Shown here one piece after another: positions 21,978-33,025 of a DNA stretch of 64,000 nucleotides. Every line of letters begins with the position of its first letter. Positions within the stretch are counted from its first letter, which is position 1. The notes under the pieces were generated by a model. The model had not been told where the DNA came from. It was given only the letters and a program-made list of their open reading frames with translations, and did no database searches. The position numbers were made by a program, and so were the translations under genes. The stretch comes from Lenzites betulinus (lineage: Eukaryota > Basidiomycota > Agaricomycetes > Polyporales > Polyporaceae), in the NCBI GenBank assembly GCA_022264855.1, contig JABYQU010000025.1, positions 372,001 through 436,000 of the forward strand, in the 5' to 3' direction.

Positions 21978-22046
21978 ACCTCGAAGCTAAGCGTTGATAC
22001 ACCTCGAAGCTAAGCGTTGATACACCTCGAAGCTGAGCGTTGTCAC
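21978..22046. repeat. Three tandem 23-bp units
   Basis: The unit ACCTCGAAGCTAAGCGTTG plus ATAC occurs twice exactly (21978-22000, 22001-22023) and once with changes (to about 22046). Confidence 0.8.
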
Positions 22047-23020
22047 ACATCGAAATTGGCATGACTTACAAGTGCCTACCCAGAAGCCTGCAGGGTGGGC
22101 ACGCTATTAGGATACCGCGGTAAGATCTAAGCTATATGTCGTCATGCGCACTGCGGGCAGCGGGCGCCCAACGGGGAGGGACGCGTCGCGACGCGGCACT
22201 TTACGCGATCATATGACGGCTGATCTCAGATCTAGCGCAGTCGGTTGTCTCAACGCGCGCTCTCAGCACCTCTCCTCGTCGTCCATGTGCGCACCATCGT
22301 GCTCTTGTTCCAATTCTACCTGCGTTCCTGACGCAGAACATTGACATACCGATGTGTTATGGAAAGCTCACACGGTGCGGGGATAGTGCAGCAAGGTGCA
22401 AGGTTCATAATTAAATCATCAAAGTCCTCGACCGGATCTCCATAGAAACCGGACAAGGGCGAGCAATGTTTTGGTGGATGGCACACCGCCCAGGCAATGC
22501 GCGGACCCGCGCGACAGCACACTGGAATGACGGATGGAATGCGATCGCCATGCACCCGTGCGCGACGAGGAACGGTGGCGGACCGCTACGGGCGACGACT
22601 GGGCGACCGTGGCTGCAACGACGGGCTCAGTGTCTAGATCCCCAGGGCGGGAGGCTAATCATCGAGCTTCGCTTGGATGTTTCGCCGCGTATCATATCAG
22701 TCCAGCCCGCGACCGCCGGCATCTTCGCCCGCCGCTCGCCCATCTCTTCCTCAGCTGCGCGCGCGCACATCCAGCTCCCGCTGCGCCTTTCTCTTCCGTC
22801 CCCCTTCTCCTCCTCCTCTTGTTTCCTCTTGCCCCCCCGTCAGCCACAGCCTCCCCGCCGCCGCCCTATCTGAGACTGCATCTGCATGTCCCAGTAGGCC
22901 GCTCGCTGTGCACCAAGCAGGACCAGCTGGACCGCGTCCGCTCCTTTCGCGGCTGCCCTCACAGGCGCAAGTAGGCTCACGCTTGACGCACGCCCGCCGC
23001 CCGACATTGAGCAGGCTCCG
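22047..23020. other. Intergenic and promoter region, no gene recognised
   Basis: The last 250 bases before 23021 are strongly pyrimidine-rich (CT and TC runs on the plus strand), a common property of fungal promoters and leaders. Open frames here (22466-22974) lack any recognisable domain. Confidence 0.45.
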
Positions 23021-25055
23021 ATGTTCTCTCCCTCTTCTGCCGCCCTGGTCGGCTTTCCCGCCTCTTTCCTCTCTCTTCTCTTCGCTCTCCTCGCCACCGC
23101 ACCCGCGCCAGCTGCGGCCCGCTTCGCGTCCATCACATTCTCCCAGGTCAAGCAGTGCGGCCAGTTCACGGTCGACTTCGTCGGCGGCAAGGCCCCCGCT
23201 GCACTCCCGCTTACCCTCAGCATCCTCCCCCTCAACGGCACGCCCATCTTCCTCCCCCTGCCGGACAATGCGTGGAACGCGACGACCCAGATCGGTGACG
23301 CCATCGCCTTCGTTCCGTTCCCGGCTGGCACCGAGTTTATTGCCTCCCTCGACGACGCCAACGGCCAGGGCACCGCGCTCGTCTCTGACGTCCTCGTCGT
23401 TGAGCCCTCGGATTCGAACGACACCTCGTGTCTGCCCACGAACCCGGCGACGTTTGTGGCTCAGTATGCGGTGGAGGGCACGCTCCAGCAGTGCGAGCCG
23501 TTCAGCGTACGTTTCAACTCTAGTCAGCGGACGTCGCCTACGGTGCGCGCCTTCAATCCAAAGGGTGCATCTTTCCCCGTCAACCAGAGTGCAGCCTTCG
23601 ACGATGCGTCTGGCGTGGCAAACTATACCATGGACGCCGAGCGTGATAGCCAGGTCATCTTGCTGTTCAAGGACGCGAGCGGCTACGCCGAGACGTCACA
23701 GCCGCTCCCCGTATTCGGCGATATCCAGAGCAGTACAGCTTGCATCCCCACCAACCCGCTTGCAAACGCCGCTACGCTCGAGTCAACAGCGTCGAGCTCG
23801 CGCGTAACGCCCAAGTACGTCCCCGCCTCTGCTTTGCCCCCGCTGATCGCCGTGCTAAGCTGTTGTTTCTGCTTCCCGCAGAATCGCGGTGATCGTGATC
23901 GCAGTGTGCGGCGGCGTCGTGGCCATCGTCGCGATGGCCATGGTGGCCTGGTGCGTCATCCACCGCCGCAAGGCGCGCGCGCAGAAGTTCACGAAGCTCG
24001 CCGAGGCGCAATCCCCGACCGCCCCCGCGGGCCCCGACCCCGAGAAGCAGATGATGCAGGCGCAGGACCCGCGCCGCGTCTCGCCCCCGCCCCGGATCGC
24101 GACGGACGTCAACCTGAGCCCCATCTCGCCCGTGGACGCGCCGTACGACGACATCACGCGCTACCTCCGCAATCCGCCGTACACGGGCATGACGGTCGGC
24201 AGCAGCCTGCACTCGCCGTCGTCCCCTGATCCATTTGGCGAGCAGCAGATGGGCTCGCTCCTCGGCTCGCTGTCTGCGCGCGAGAGCCTGACCGCGCGGA
24301 TGGGCCTCGGCGCGACCGCGCTCGGCAACACCGGCTCGACGTTGCTCGCCGTGCCCCCCGCCCGCGAATCCTCCACTTTCGCGTACGAGCGCACCCCGGC
24401 GCGCTCCTCCGCGTTCGACCCGATGACGGAGCAAATGCCGGGCACATCGCCCTACAGCTACCTCGGCCGCCTCGCGGTCACGCCCGACAACTCGCTCGCG
24501 TCGCAGTCAGTGCTGCGCCGCCCCGCGAGCGTACAAACGGCGTCCACCGTGTCCTCGCAGGAGATCGACCACATCCTCGAGATGGCGACGATCTACGGCG
24601 CGGCGGAGCTGCCGGACATGCCGCGCGCGGCGGTCACCGCGCCCGCGACGATCCGCTCGAGCGCGTACATGGCCGGGCGTGAGTCGCGCGTTGTGTCTCC
24701 TGCACACGGCCGCTCGCCCAGCGCGAGCACGGGCGTGCTGAGCCCGACGCTGACGCACCAGACGAGCCAGTCGACGCTGCGCATCGGTGCGGGCCGCTTC
24801 CGCGAACCGCCGCTCGCGACGCTCCCGATGTCCCCGCTGCCATCGCCCGGGGCGCGCCCGAGCTTCGACATCGACGGCGTCGCGGTGCGCGACTCGGGGC
24901 TCAGCGGGCTGCAGGCGCCGCGGGCGCCGATGCCAGCGGCGCTGCTGCGCAATGTGTCGTCCGCGACGCGTGCGTCGGTGTACAGCGTGGACGACGGCCT
25001 GGACGACTTCACGATGCTGCAGCCGCCGCCGCCGAGACGAATGAACTCGCGGTAA
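23021..25055 (+). CDS. Single-pass membrane protein with secreted N-domain and long cytosolic tail
   Basis: Two exons, 23021-23814 and 23882-25055, give 655 aa. A signal peptide (LSLLFALLATAPAPAAARF) is followed by about 230 residues with N-glycosylation sites (for example NATT, NDTS, NQSA, NYTM) and paired Cys (KQCGQF, SCLPTN, QQCEPF, ACIPTN). Then comes a transmembrane helix (AVIVIAVCGGVVAIVAMAMV, about residues 265-288), stop-transfer HRRKARAQK, and a 370-residue Ser/Pro/Ala-rich tail without a catalytic domain. The repeated QC...F...C.PTN pattern suggests two related extracellular modules. The architecture resembles fungal wall-stress sensors, but there is no WSC domain, so sensing is speculative. 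The intron lies right at the start of the helix, a position shared by many such genes. Confidence 0.8.
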
Positions 25056-26093
25056 GGCGGGTGGTCTGGCGTTCGTGTTCGCAGGATTTTCTTCCGTGTC
25101 CTCCTCCGGTTTTGTTGGGATTTGTGTCGCGATGCGCCCTATGCACTTCTTTGCTCTCTCGCGCATCGTATGAATTGTCTCAGTCTGTCTGCAACGCTTT
25201 CCCTTCGCCCTTCGGGCCTGCCCCTCTGCTGTGGGCGCTGATACGGCAGGCGGAGTGGACGGCGCGCGTCCACCCCGCCGAATGCCTGCGCTCGGGCGGG
25301 AGGGACAGGCAGCCTAAGTTTATTTTACTGTACATCCCCCCTTGCATGCTCGCACTTGTACCGCGCCCGCGGCGCGTCCGCTCGTTTGCGGATCCGTGCG
25401 CCGCCTTACGTCCATACATTACTATCCCTCCCCATCCGCTGCTCTATCATACGCATACTCCCCCACACCCCCACACACTACTCCCCTCCGTGGGTGGGAT
25501 CGCTAGGCTCGCTCACGCGTGGCGTGTCCGTCCAGTTCTGGAAGTGATCCCGTTGTATCCCTAGCTGTAATGTATTGCTGTAGGACTAGTCACTACGGCG
25601 CCCCGCACGACCGGTACGAATTCTAGATCCTACTGCTCCTCCTCTCCTCCCCTGCGCGCCCTCGGTCCGATGGGTCGTTGAACCGTGAACAGATGCGTGA
25701 GTTCGATGTGCGAGCACCATCCCAACGACCAGATGGAAGTGTATTTATGGCGCGCGCAGCTGCGCAGAGCATCAAGCAGTGATGGTTCTGGATGTCTGAC
25801 GCATGGGTTCCATGAGCGATCCTAGTGCTAACGGCGGCCGGGTGTCGCTCTGCTGATATCAGACGAATGCTAGTTGCTTGCGAATCATCAGCACGGGGGA
25901 TGCATCTGCAATGCGAACTATTTGCGTATACGACTTACGATGCTGTGTGGATGAGTCCTGGACCAGGATATCAGGAGCCTCCAAGAGAGCGTCGTCCAGA
26001 CATCCACGACTATCGCACAAGCACGGTCGCCCCCGCGACGCTCCAATGCCTTCTGCAGTCGTCCAAGCAGGTGAGCACCAGGCCCGCACCGGC
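25056..26093. other. Intergenic, nothing recognised
   Basis: Convergent intergenic region. It contains the 3' UTR of the membrane protein gene and no supportable frame. ORFs at 25825-26184 (plus) and 25859-26179 (minus) overlap the small gene downstream as shadows. Confidence 0.5.
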
Positions 26094-26458
26094 TCACGCG
26101 TCCGCGTCCGCCGACTCGTCCACAGGCAGCTTGGCCGCCTCCGCGCGCGCCCTACGCCGGCCCCCAAGCATGAGCGCAACGTAGTCCGCGCCGCCGAGCA
26201 CGGGCCCCGCGTCTCCGCTGCGACGGTGCGTGCTCGCTTTCGCCTTCTCCTTCAGCCCCGCGCGCTTCTTCTGCTCTGCGGGGGTGGGTGCGGAGGCGGC
26301 GGCCTTCGAAGGGGCGGGGGTAGTGGAGGCGGAGGGGCCGCCGCTCGTCGTTTTCTTGGTCTGCTGGGGGATAGCGTGATTAGTCTGGGGAGTATATTTA
26401 TTTTACGGATGGACTGGGGACAAACCTGACGCTTGTGGAACTTCGCACTGCGACCCAT
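26094..26458 (-). CDS. Small basic protein, unknown function
   Basis: Two exons, 26458-26426 and 26363-26094, give 100 aa starting MGRSAKFHKR. A Thr/Ser/Ala/Pro linker is followed by a Lys-rich helix (TPAEQKKRAGLKEKAKA), then GGADYVALMLGGRRRAREAA and an acidic end. The highly basic N-terminus and helix suggest a nuclear or nucleolar protein that binds nucleic acid or ribosome precursors. I recall similar short proteins as uncharacterised in other mushrooms but cannot name a family. The intron is about 62 nt and the joined frame is clean. It lies about 230 bp from the end of the same-strand glycerol dehydrogenase gene. Confidence 0.65.
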
Positions 26459-26690
26459 GGCGTACGGGGAGATGAGAGGAGGAAGCAAGCTTTCGGGCGT
26501 CTAAGTCTAAAAGTTACCGCACGCCCTGCAAAGTTCATGCTTCAGGTCAGGACTCTCGACTGCCATTCAATTCATCCAATGATCCTCCAATTTTCTGGTA
26601 TACAGTTCCTAGGCTACATCGTGTTGGGCGGGTCATGACAATCTATATCGTAACGTACACCAGGTCCGAAACATCTTCCCAAGATTCCCT

Positions 26691-27987
26691 CTATTTCCTC
26701 GTCCACCCCGTGCGCTTGATGTAGTCCCGCCCGGCGGCGTCAGCAGCCTTGATCGCGCCGTAGACGATGTCGACGTTAATTACGCGGTCGAGGTTCCAGA
26801 TCGTCTCGCCCTCGGCGCACGCGAGCTCCGCGACCCGCCGCAACGCGTCGTCCTTCACGCCCGGGATGCCGAGCAGATCGAACGTAACGGGGAGGTCGAC
26901 CGAGAGCATGAACTCGATGTAGCGGTCGAGCTCGGACGTGGGCGAGCCGTCGAGCACGAGCTGGCAGACTGTGCCAAAGGCGACTGGGGGACGGGTCAGC
27001 AGGAGGGTGGGTAGTAGACCGCGGGGAACCTTACCTTTTTCTCCGTGGAGGAGTGTGTGCAGCTCCTCGATGGCTGTCATGCCGTTGTGGATCTGCGAAG
27101 CATTGTTCAGGATGTTTCCCATACATAGAGAGAAGACACACGTACAGCATGTGCGGCTGCGAGACCACCGGATTCGAAGCCCAAGCCGGAGAGCAGCGTG
27201 TTGGCTTCCACAACCGCCTCCAGTGCAGGCGTCACCGCGTGCGCGCGGTTCGCCTCGTACGCCTGCTTTCCGTACTTGAACAGGATCTCCTCGCACTTTT
27301 GGCAGATGGCGGAGGAGACCTCGGTCGGGAGTCCTCCGCCGAAGTTCGGGCTGTAAGGCACCCGACGCGCCTCGACGTTCGTCGCGATCGCGTCACCCAT
27401 ACCCGCGGCGAGGAAGCGTGCGGGCGCCTTCGAGATGACGGTGGTGTCAACGAGGACGATGTTTGGGTTCTTGTCGAAGAAGGTGTAGCAGTGGAACTCG
27501 CCGCCGGGGCGGTAGAGCACGGAGAGCGCGGAGCACGGCGCGTCCGTGGACGCGGTGGTGGGGATGATCGCGACCTGGAGCGAGAGCCCGTCGGCGACGG
27601 TCTTGGCGGTGTCGATCGTCTTGCCGCCACCAAGGGCGATGACGAAGTCGGATGACTCTTGTCGGCCGAGTGCGCTCAGGCGGTCGATCTCCTCGCGGGA
27701 GGCTTCGCCGCCGAAGACGGCCCTGTACACCTTGAAGCTTGCGCTTTCGAGGGCTTGGACGAGCTCTTTTCCCCCTGTATAGTAGACGGGTGAGTTCCTG
27801 CTTGCTGATACCCATCGCGAAGAGGCAAATCCATACCGATGTTCCAAACGATATCATCACAAAGCAAGAGAGGGGCGTTGCCGAGTTTGCCGAGATATTT
27901 GGCGGCATTTTGGATGGCGTATGGGCCCTGGATGTACTTGGACGGGGACTGGAAGAGTCGCTCGGTGACCTTGTTGGGGTTGGGCAT
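26691..27987 (-). CDS. Glycerol dehydrogenase (iron-containing alcohol dehydrogenase family)
   Basis: Four exons are inferred: 27987 to about 27837, about 27778-27149, about 27092-27034, and about 26982-26691; about 375 aa. It resembles the bacterial GldA type, which oxidises glycerol to dihydroxyacetone with NAD+ using Zn2+. Visible motifs are GGGKTIDTAK (NAD phosphate loop), TTASTDAPCSALSVLY, AAGMGDAIATNVEARR with the first metal Asp, GGLAAAHA joined to IHNGM with the second ligand His, and TLLHGEKVAFGTV with the third. The length is close to GldA. The N-terminal MPNPNKVTERLFQSPSKYIQG fits the family start, so no targeting signal is present and the enzyme is probably cytosolic. Exon edges are good to a base or two. 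Confidence 0.9.
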
Positions 27988-28654
27988 GCTGAGTAGTGGT
28001 GGTGGTGGGTGGTGAGTAGCGAATGTTGGGGGAGTTGGGCCCCGCGGTGGCCCCTGTTATAGGGACTCGTGCGGGAGAGAAAACGTGCGCATGTGAGTGT
28101 ATTTGCGGGATACGGTCTAGGATGCCGCCGCTATTGGCCGCGCCTCGAACGGAATTGACGTCGTTTGTGAGCCTAGGAGCCCAGCCAGGCCAGGCTCAGC
28201 AGGCCTGTCAAAGCCCGTCCCCATGATCAGTGTCCGCAGGGTGGTGCCCTCGTTGGCCGCGAGTGCGGTATTTTGGACAGACCGTGGAGGGCTATTAGAT
28301 GTGGGCATAGTCTGGGTCCACACCGCCTCTCCTGAGCGATTCGTTGTATGTTATGCGCGAGTCCAGTCCGAGTCGAGAGCAGAAGCTTGCAAACCTCTAA
28401 GAGCGCTGAGAGAAACCGTTCTAGGCCTGTCCCTGAACGGCCCGCGCGCGGCCCACTCAACAGCAGCCAATTATATCGTCCGACGGCCTGCTGCTCTTCG
28501 CCGAGGAAGAGCAGCGGGCACATGGATCAGAGCAGTCGCGCAAATGCTCTGGAGTTTGTCCAATTCTGACTTCTATTGGTGGTACAATTCCCGATGAGTA
28601 TGTCCAACTCTCGGCGCTTTCATCTGCGTTCGCACCACCACATACTGACAGCGC
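27988..28654. other. Promoter region of glycerol dehydrogenase and 3' end of MATE gene
   Basis: Both flanking genes are on the minus strand. A TGGTGG-type simple run just upstream of the dehydrogenase start (near 27995-28012) is the only feature noted. Confidence 0.45.
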
Positions 28655-30808
28655 CTACTCCAGCAGCTGTTCGCGATGGGTGTGCGTCTGCCGTCTTTTC
28701 GCCTCCGCTTCGTTGCGCTCCACGCTGAGTCTTACCTCCTTCTCCCAGTCGGTTCCCAGCCATACGACAGCGTATTCGCTGAACCCGACGATGAAAAGCG
28801 CGACGACTTGACCTATTCGAGCATGAACACACGTTCCACTGATTGTCGGCGAGGGAATGGCACATACCTATCCAAAGACCTTGTAGGCCGAGATGTGTCT
28901 TAGGATGGAAAGCGAGGGTGATGCCAAGTGGCAGCGCGAGAACGTAGTAGGCAACAAGATTGAACAATGCGCCCAGATGTTGTCGGCCTGTTGGTGCGAA
29001 ATGGGTAAGCGTGACATAAGGCTACGCTCAAAATCCTCGTACCTTGGCCACGGAGAACGCCGCCGCATGACCCCGCAAGGCCGTCCGCAATCTGGAACAA
29101 AAGTAAGCATGACAGTGTTACCGAGTTTAAGAAGATCGACGTACCTGGAATGACGCCACGAGGGGCATCACCTTGCTGACCAGGACGACCACAGCTTCAT
29201 CGTCGCTGTACAAATAGCCGAAGATCTGGTATGGCCAGAATATCAACTCAAGCGTAATAGAGAGTGCAGGGCGATGTTTGCACGTACGTCTTTCGTCGCG
29301 AGAAGCACGATCATGACGACTGTCCCGGCCACCACGCTCAAAAGCGCAGAGGCGTGGCTAGCACGTTTCGCGCCAATCACCGATCGAGCACCGATGAGGT
29401 TGCCCACTCTCGTCGAAGCGGCAACGCCTATTCCTTGTAATCAGCGTATGCCGGAGGAACACGAATCCGTTGACGTACCGATACCGAAGGGAATGGTGTT
29501 CAAGACTGCGGGGTAGGCCTCACGTCAGAACGCGCATGTGTCATGTACCCAAGTGACGTACTCTGATCTGTCGTCATTATGACAGACTGGGCAGCAAGAG
29601 GCAGAGTCCCTAGACGTCCTGCTGCAAGCGCTACAATCTCAAACGCAGCCCTGAATACACATTAGACACGCATATAGTGTTATGCTAACAAGTATGGCTT
29701 ACCATTCTGTGCCCACCATGAGAATGCCGGGTATGGCAAGCTTGAGGAAGTATATACAACTGCCAAAGTCGAATACGACTGCGGGCTGGAACCCCGCCCA
29801 AGTCTGGTTCTTCCGGTGAGTAGGCGAGAGGTATGTCAAGACGATCAAGAGGAAGAAGCACAGCCAGAACGTGATAGAGATCGCGAGAGGGGCGCCGAGG
29901 AGTCCGAGCGACGTGTAGTGCACCAGGAGCACGTTCAGAGCTACGTTGATTGGCGCGACCAGGATAAGCACGTAGGTGGAAGCGCGCATGATCCCTGCGA
30001 GAGATACGTGTGTGAGGGCGCAGAATGTGGGATACCCGACAGGATATATGCGTACCCTGTACTTGGAGGTACTTCTTGAGACTTTCGAATGCGATGTAGC
30101 CCGGGGCGCCAAGCAGGAGAACGCGCAAGAACGCTTGCACATCACGGCTAAGCTGCTCCTCTTGACCCAGAAGAAGCAGGACAGGCTCGATGAAAGTCCA
30201 AAGCAGCCCGACAGGGATGAAGAGCAGCCACAGCAGGATGATACAGCGCTGCAGATGGATCGAGACCGAAGGGCGGTCGCCTCCTGTAAACGCTTGCGAG
30301 CCAAGAGTGTCGAGGGCAGTCGTGCCACCAAGTGCTACACACCAGCCTAGTGCATATATATCAGAGACATGCCTTAGTATCATAGGTATATATATGACCA
30401 CTCACCGAGTGCCATAGCCAGCATCAACGCGAACGCTGCCGCCGAGAGCTCCTCCGGGCCTAGACGCCCGGTGACGAGAACGGCCACAAACTGTATGGAG
30501 TTTTGCAAAACATATGATAAAATTACTGGAAGGTACACAGTGAATTAGTTCGGTCTGAGTCGTGATTACAGAGAGACGGAGAACAAGATGTCAGGGAACG
30601 TACCTGGGACGGAGTCGATGAGGAGAGAAGAGAAGAGAGCACCGAGCGCTTGATTTTCTGCAGTGCCGTGATAGGAAGTCGACTCGGTTGGGGACAACGT
30701 TTCTCCTTCGCTCACCGTCGACTCCCGCGTCGCCGACGCTGAGAGCTCGCTGGAGCTGCTGTTGCCCAGCAGAGGCTGCCTCTCGTCTGAGACGGGTATA
30801 TGCGTCAT
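28655..30808 (-). CDS. MATE-family multidrug/toxin exporter
   Basis: Eleven exons were traced between 30808 and 28655 (for example about 30525-30406, 30346-30056, 29994-29703, 29650-29562, 29505 onward); about 550 aa. The N-terminal 70 residues are Ser/Thr-rich and cytosolic ([15 protein letters not shown]). Then follow about twelve hydrophobic helices with MATE signatures: [98 protein letters not shown] and [14 protein letters not shown] proteins expel cationic compounds using H+ or Na+; fungal members include yeast Erc1, probably vacuolar. The transported compound cannot be read from sequence. The C-terminal 50 residues are charged. It shares a roughly 630 bp divergent promoter region with the agmatinase-like gene. 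Confidence 0.9.
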
Positions 30809-31442
30809 GGTGAGATGGTTGGGGGACTTCAAGGAAATCCTGGGGCGTCGACTGCGACTACGAGGCCAAGATATTGCAGGTAGCCCCAGACGGTGGCCTG
30901 AGGATAGACGATAAGAGCTGGTGAGTCGGGCCCCGATCTCCGCCACTTATGTCGCCTTTCGTGCCCTACTTACCCCAGCCTGATAGGACAAAGATCATCC
31001 GGCACACCTCGAGCGGCTCTATCGGAGTGCGCGGCTGCCTTCCTCCTGATCCCGGCACGCCCGTGGGCGGCGGAGGGGTCATTTGGGTGCCAAGACCGCA
31101 AAAGCGGACGGCATTCCGAGTTTTCGGGATGAACAAGGCTCCACGCATCTCGGTATGAGCAGATTTGGCAAGACATGAGGCCGCGACTAACATATTTTCC
31201 AGGGCGTGGTCGTGGTTCTCGGAATTTTCGTATCGTAAAGGCCATCGTGGCTCTACTGTCTTCCGTCACATAATTGTCATAGCCTATCCAGATAGGGTGA
31301 TGCAGTCATGCGATAGGGCCCTCATGACCCCACCAGCGACAATGCGCCTCGGCCCAGGGGGGATGCGGAGACGATTTAAAAGTAACGCGCGAAGGCCGCG
31401 GGGCACTCCCCATCCCCAGCTTTACTCGCTCTCGGATACGCC
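30809..31442. promoter_or_regulatory. Divergent promoter region (MATE / agmatinase-like)
   Basis: About 630 bp between opposed starts. A TATA-like TTTAAAA at 31375-31381 lies 62 bp before the agmatinase ATG. No element could be assigned to the MATE side. Confidence 0.45.
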
Positions 31443-33025
31443 ATGCAGTCCCTCGCACCCCTCTCCCTCCTCGCAGCCCTTCTCACAGTGGCCGTCGCCC
31501 ATGAGGGCCATGACCACGACCATGGCATGCAGATGCCTCTCGACTACGTAAAATACCCTTACCAGGCTGCCTACCCGGGGGACAATGAAGGTACGACGGC
31601 TTACGTCTGGGTTTGCTCACCTCTGACTGCGATCTCTAGTCACTGCCGACTCTATCTTCTCCGGCATCACAACGTTCGCCAGGCTGCCCTGGGTGAAGTG
31701 CCTGGGAAAGGAGAGAGATGAGCCGTTCGACATCGCCTTCATCGGCGCGCCGTTTGTACGTCACCCTTGTGCATTTCCGCAAACACCGCTCACTATTGTT
31801 TCAGGACACCGGAACGTCTTACCGTCCTGGCGCTCGGTTCGGTCCTGCAGGGATCCGCGCAGGTTCACGCCGCTTGACGCTTTACGGCGGGTACAACGTC
31901 CCCCTTGCCGTAAACCCCTTCCTATCTGGGCTGAAACTCGTCGACTGCGGCGACATCCCGGTCACCCCTTACGACAACAAGTATGCCATAAAGCAGATCG
32001 AAGACGGTCACAAGGAACTGCTCCACCGCCCGACCTTCTCACCCCTCGGCAACGATTCACTCACGGGGAAGCCCCTCGTGCCCATCTCTACCGATGGCAA
32101 ACATCACCCCCGGATCATTACGCTCGGCGGCGACCACACCATCGTGCTCCCTCTTCTGCGCTCGATCTACAGTGCTTACGGACAGATCTCTGTGATTCAC
32201 TTCGATAGCCATCTCGACACCTGGAAGCCTTCGGTGTTCGGCGGCGCTCCGTCTGACCAGGCGGCCATCAACCACGGCACGTACTTCTACTGGGCCAGCC
32301 AGGAGGGCTTAATCAAAAACGGGTCGTCAATTGCAAGTATCCATTTCCTTGCTCTCATCCCACCGTTACGACACCACCTCGCATCTCGGAACCCCGGTGA
32401 TCCTAGTTGAAATATTCTGTTTACAGCACGGGGCGATTCGTACCACGCTGTCCGGCCCTGCTGATTATGCTAACGACGATGCGTCTGGCTTCCAACGCAT
32501 CGAGGCCCGTGAGATAGACACGATCGGTACGTCTGCAATGATGACCTCGTTCCCTACACGCGGCAGCGCGCGCTCACACCCGTCCCGCAGGAACGGCTGG
32601 CATCATCAAGAAGATCCGGGAGACAGTCGGCGACATGCCCGTGTACCTGTCCATCGATGTGCGTGGGCACGCTTCTGGAACCCCGCTCGTGGAAGTGACG
32701 CTAAAGACTGTGTGTGCTTCTAGATTGACTCCATCGACCCCGCGTTCGCCCCTGCGACCGGGACGCCCGAGACAGGCGGGTGGTCCACGCGCGAGCTGCG
32801 GACGATCCTGCGTGGCCTGGACGGCCTGCACATCGTCTCCGCTGACATCGTCGAGGTCGCGCCCGCTTATGACACGAACGCCGAGCTGACTACCATGGCC
32901 GCTGCCGATGTAAGTCTGCATTCGAGCATCTCCACATCCCTAGGCCTTACGACACTTCATTCCAGGTCCTCTATGAGGTTATCAGCGTCATGGCGAAGAC
33001 CCCGTTAGGTAAGGTCGCTCAGTAG
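31443..33025 (+). CDS. Secreted agmatinase/ureohydrolase-family enzyme
   Basis: Seven exons are inferred (31443-31590, 31640 to about 31755, about 31805-32334, 32427-32524, 32591-32658, 32724-32909, 32967-33025); about 400 aa. The fold is the Mn-dependent arginase superfamily, closest to agmatinases, which hydrolyse agmatine to putrescine and urea. Metal-ligand motifs are complete: [19 protein letters not shown] and the [11 protein letters not shown] type sequence created by an exon join. [22 protein letters not shown] is the family N-terminal block, and [17 protein letters not shown] the C-terminal one. An N-terminal signal peptide ([16 protein letters not shown]) followed by EGHDHDHG predicts secretion and an exposed His cluster. 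Other substrates of this superfamily (guanidino acids) are possible. Confidence 0.9.
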
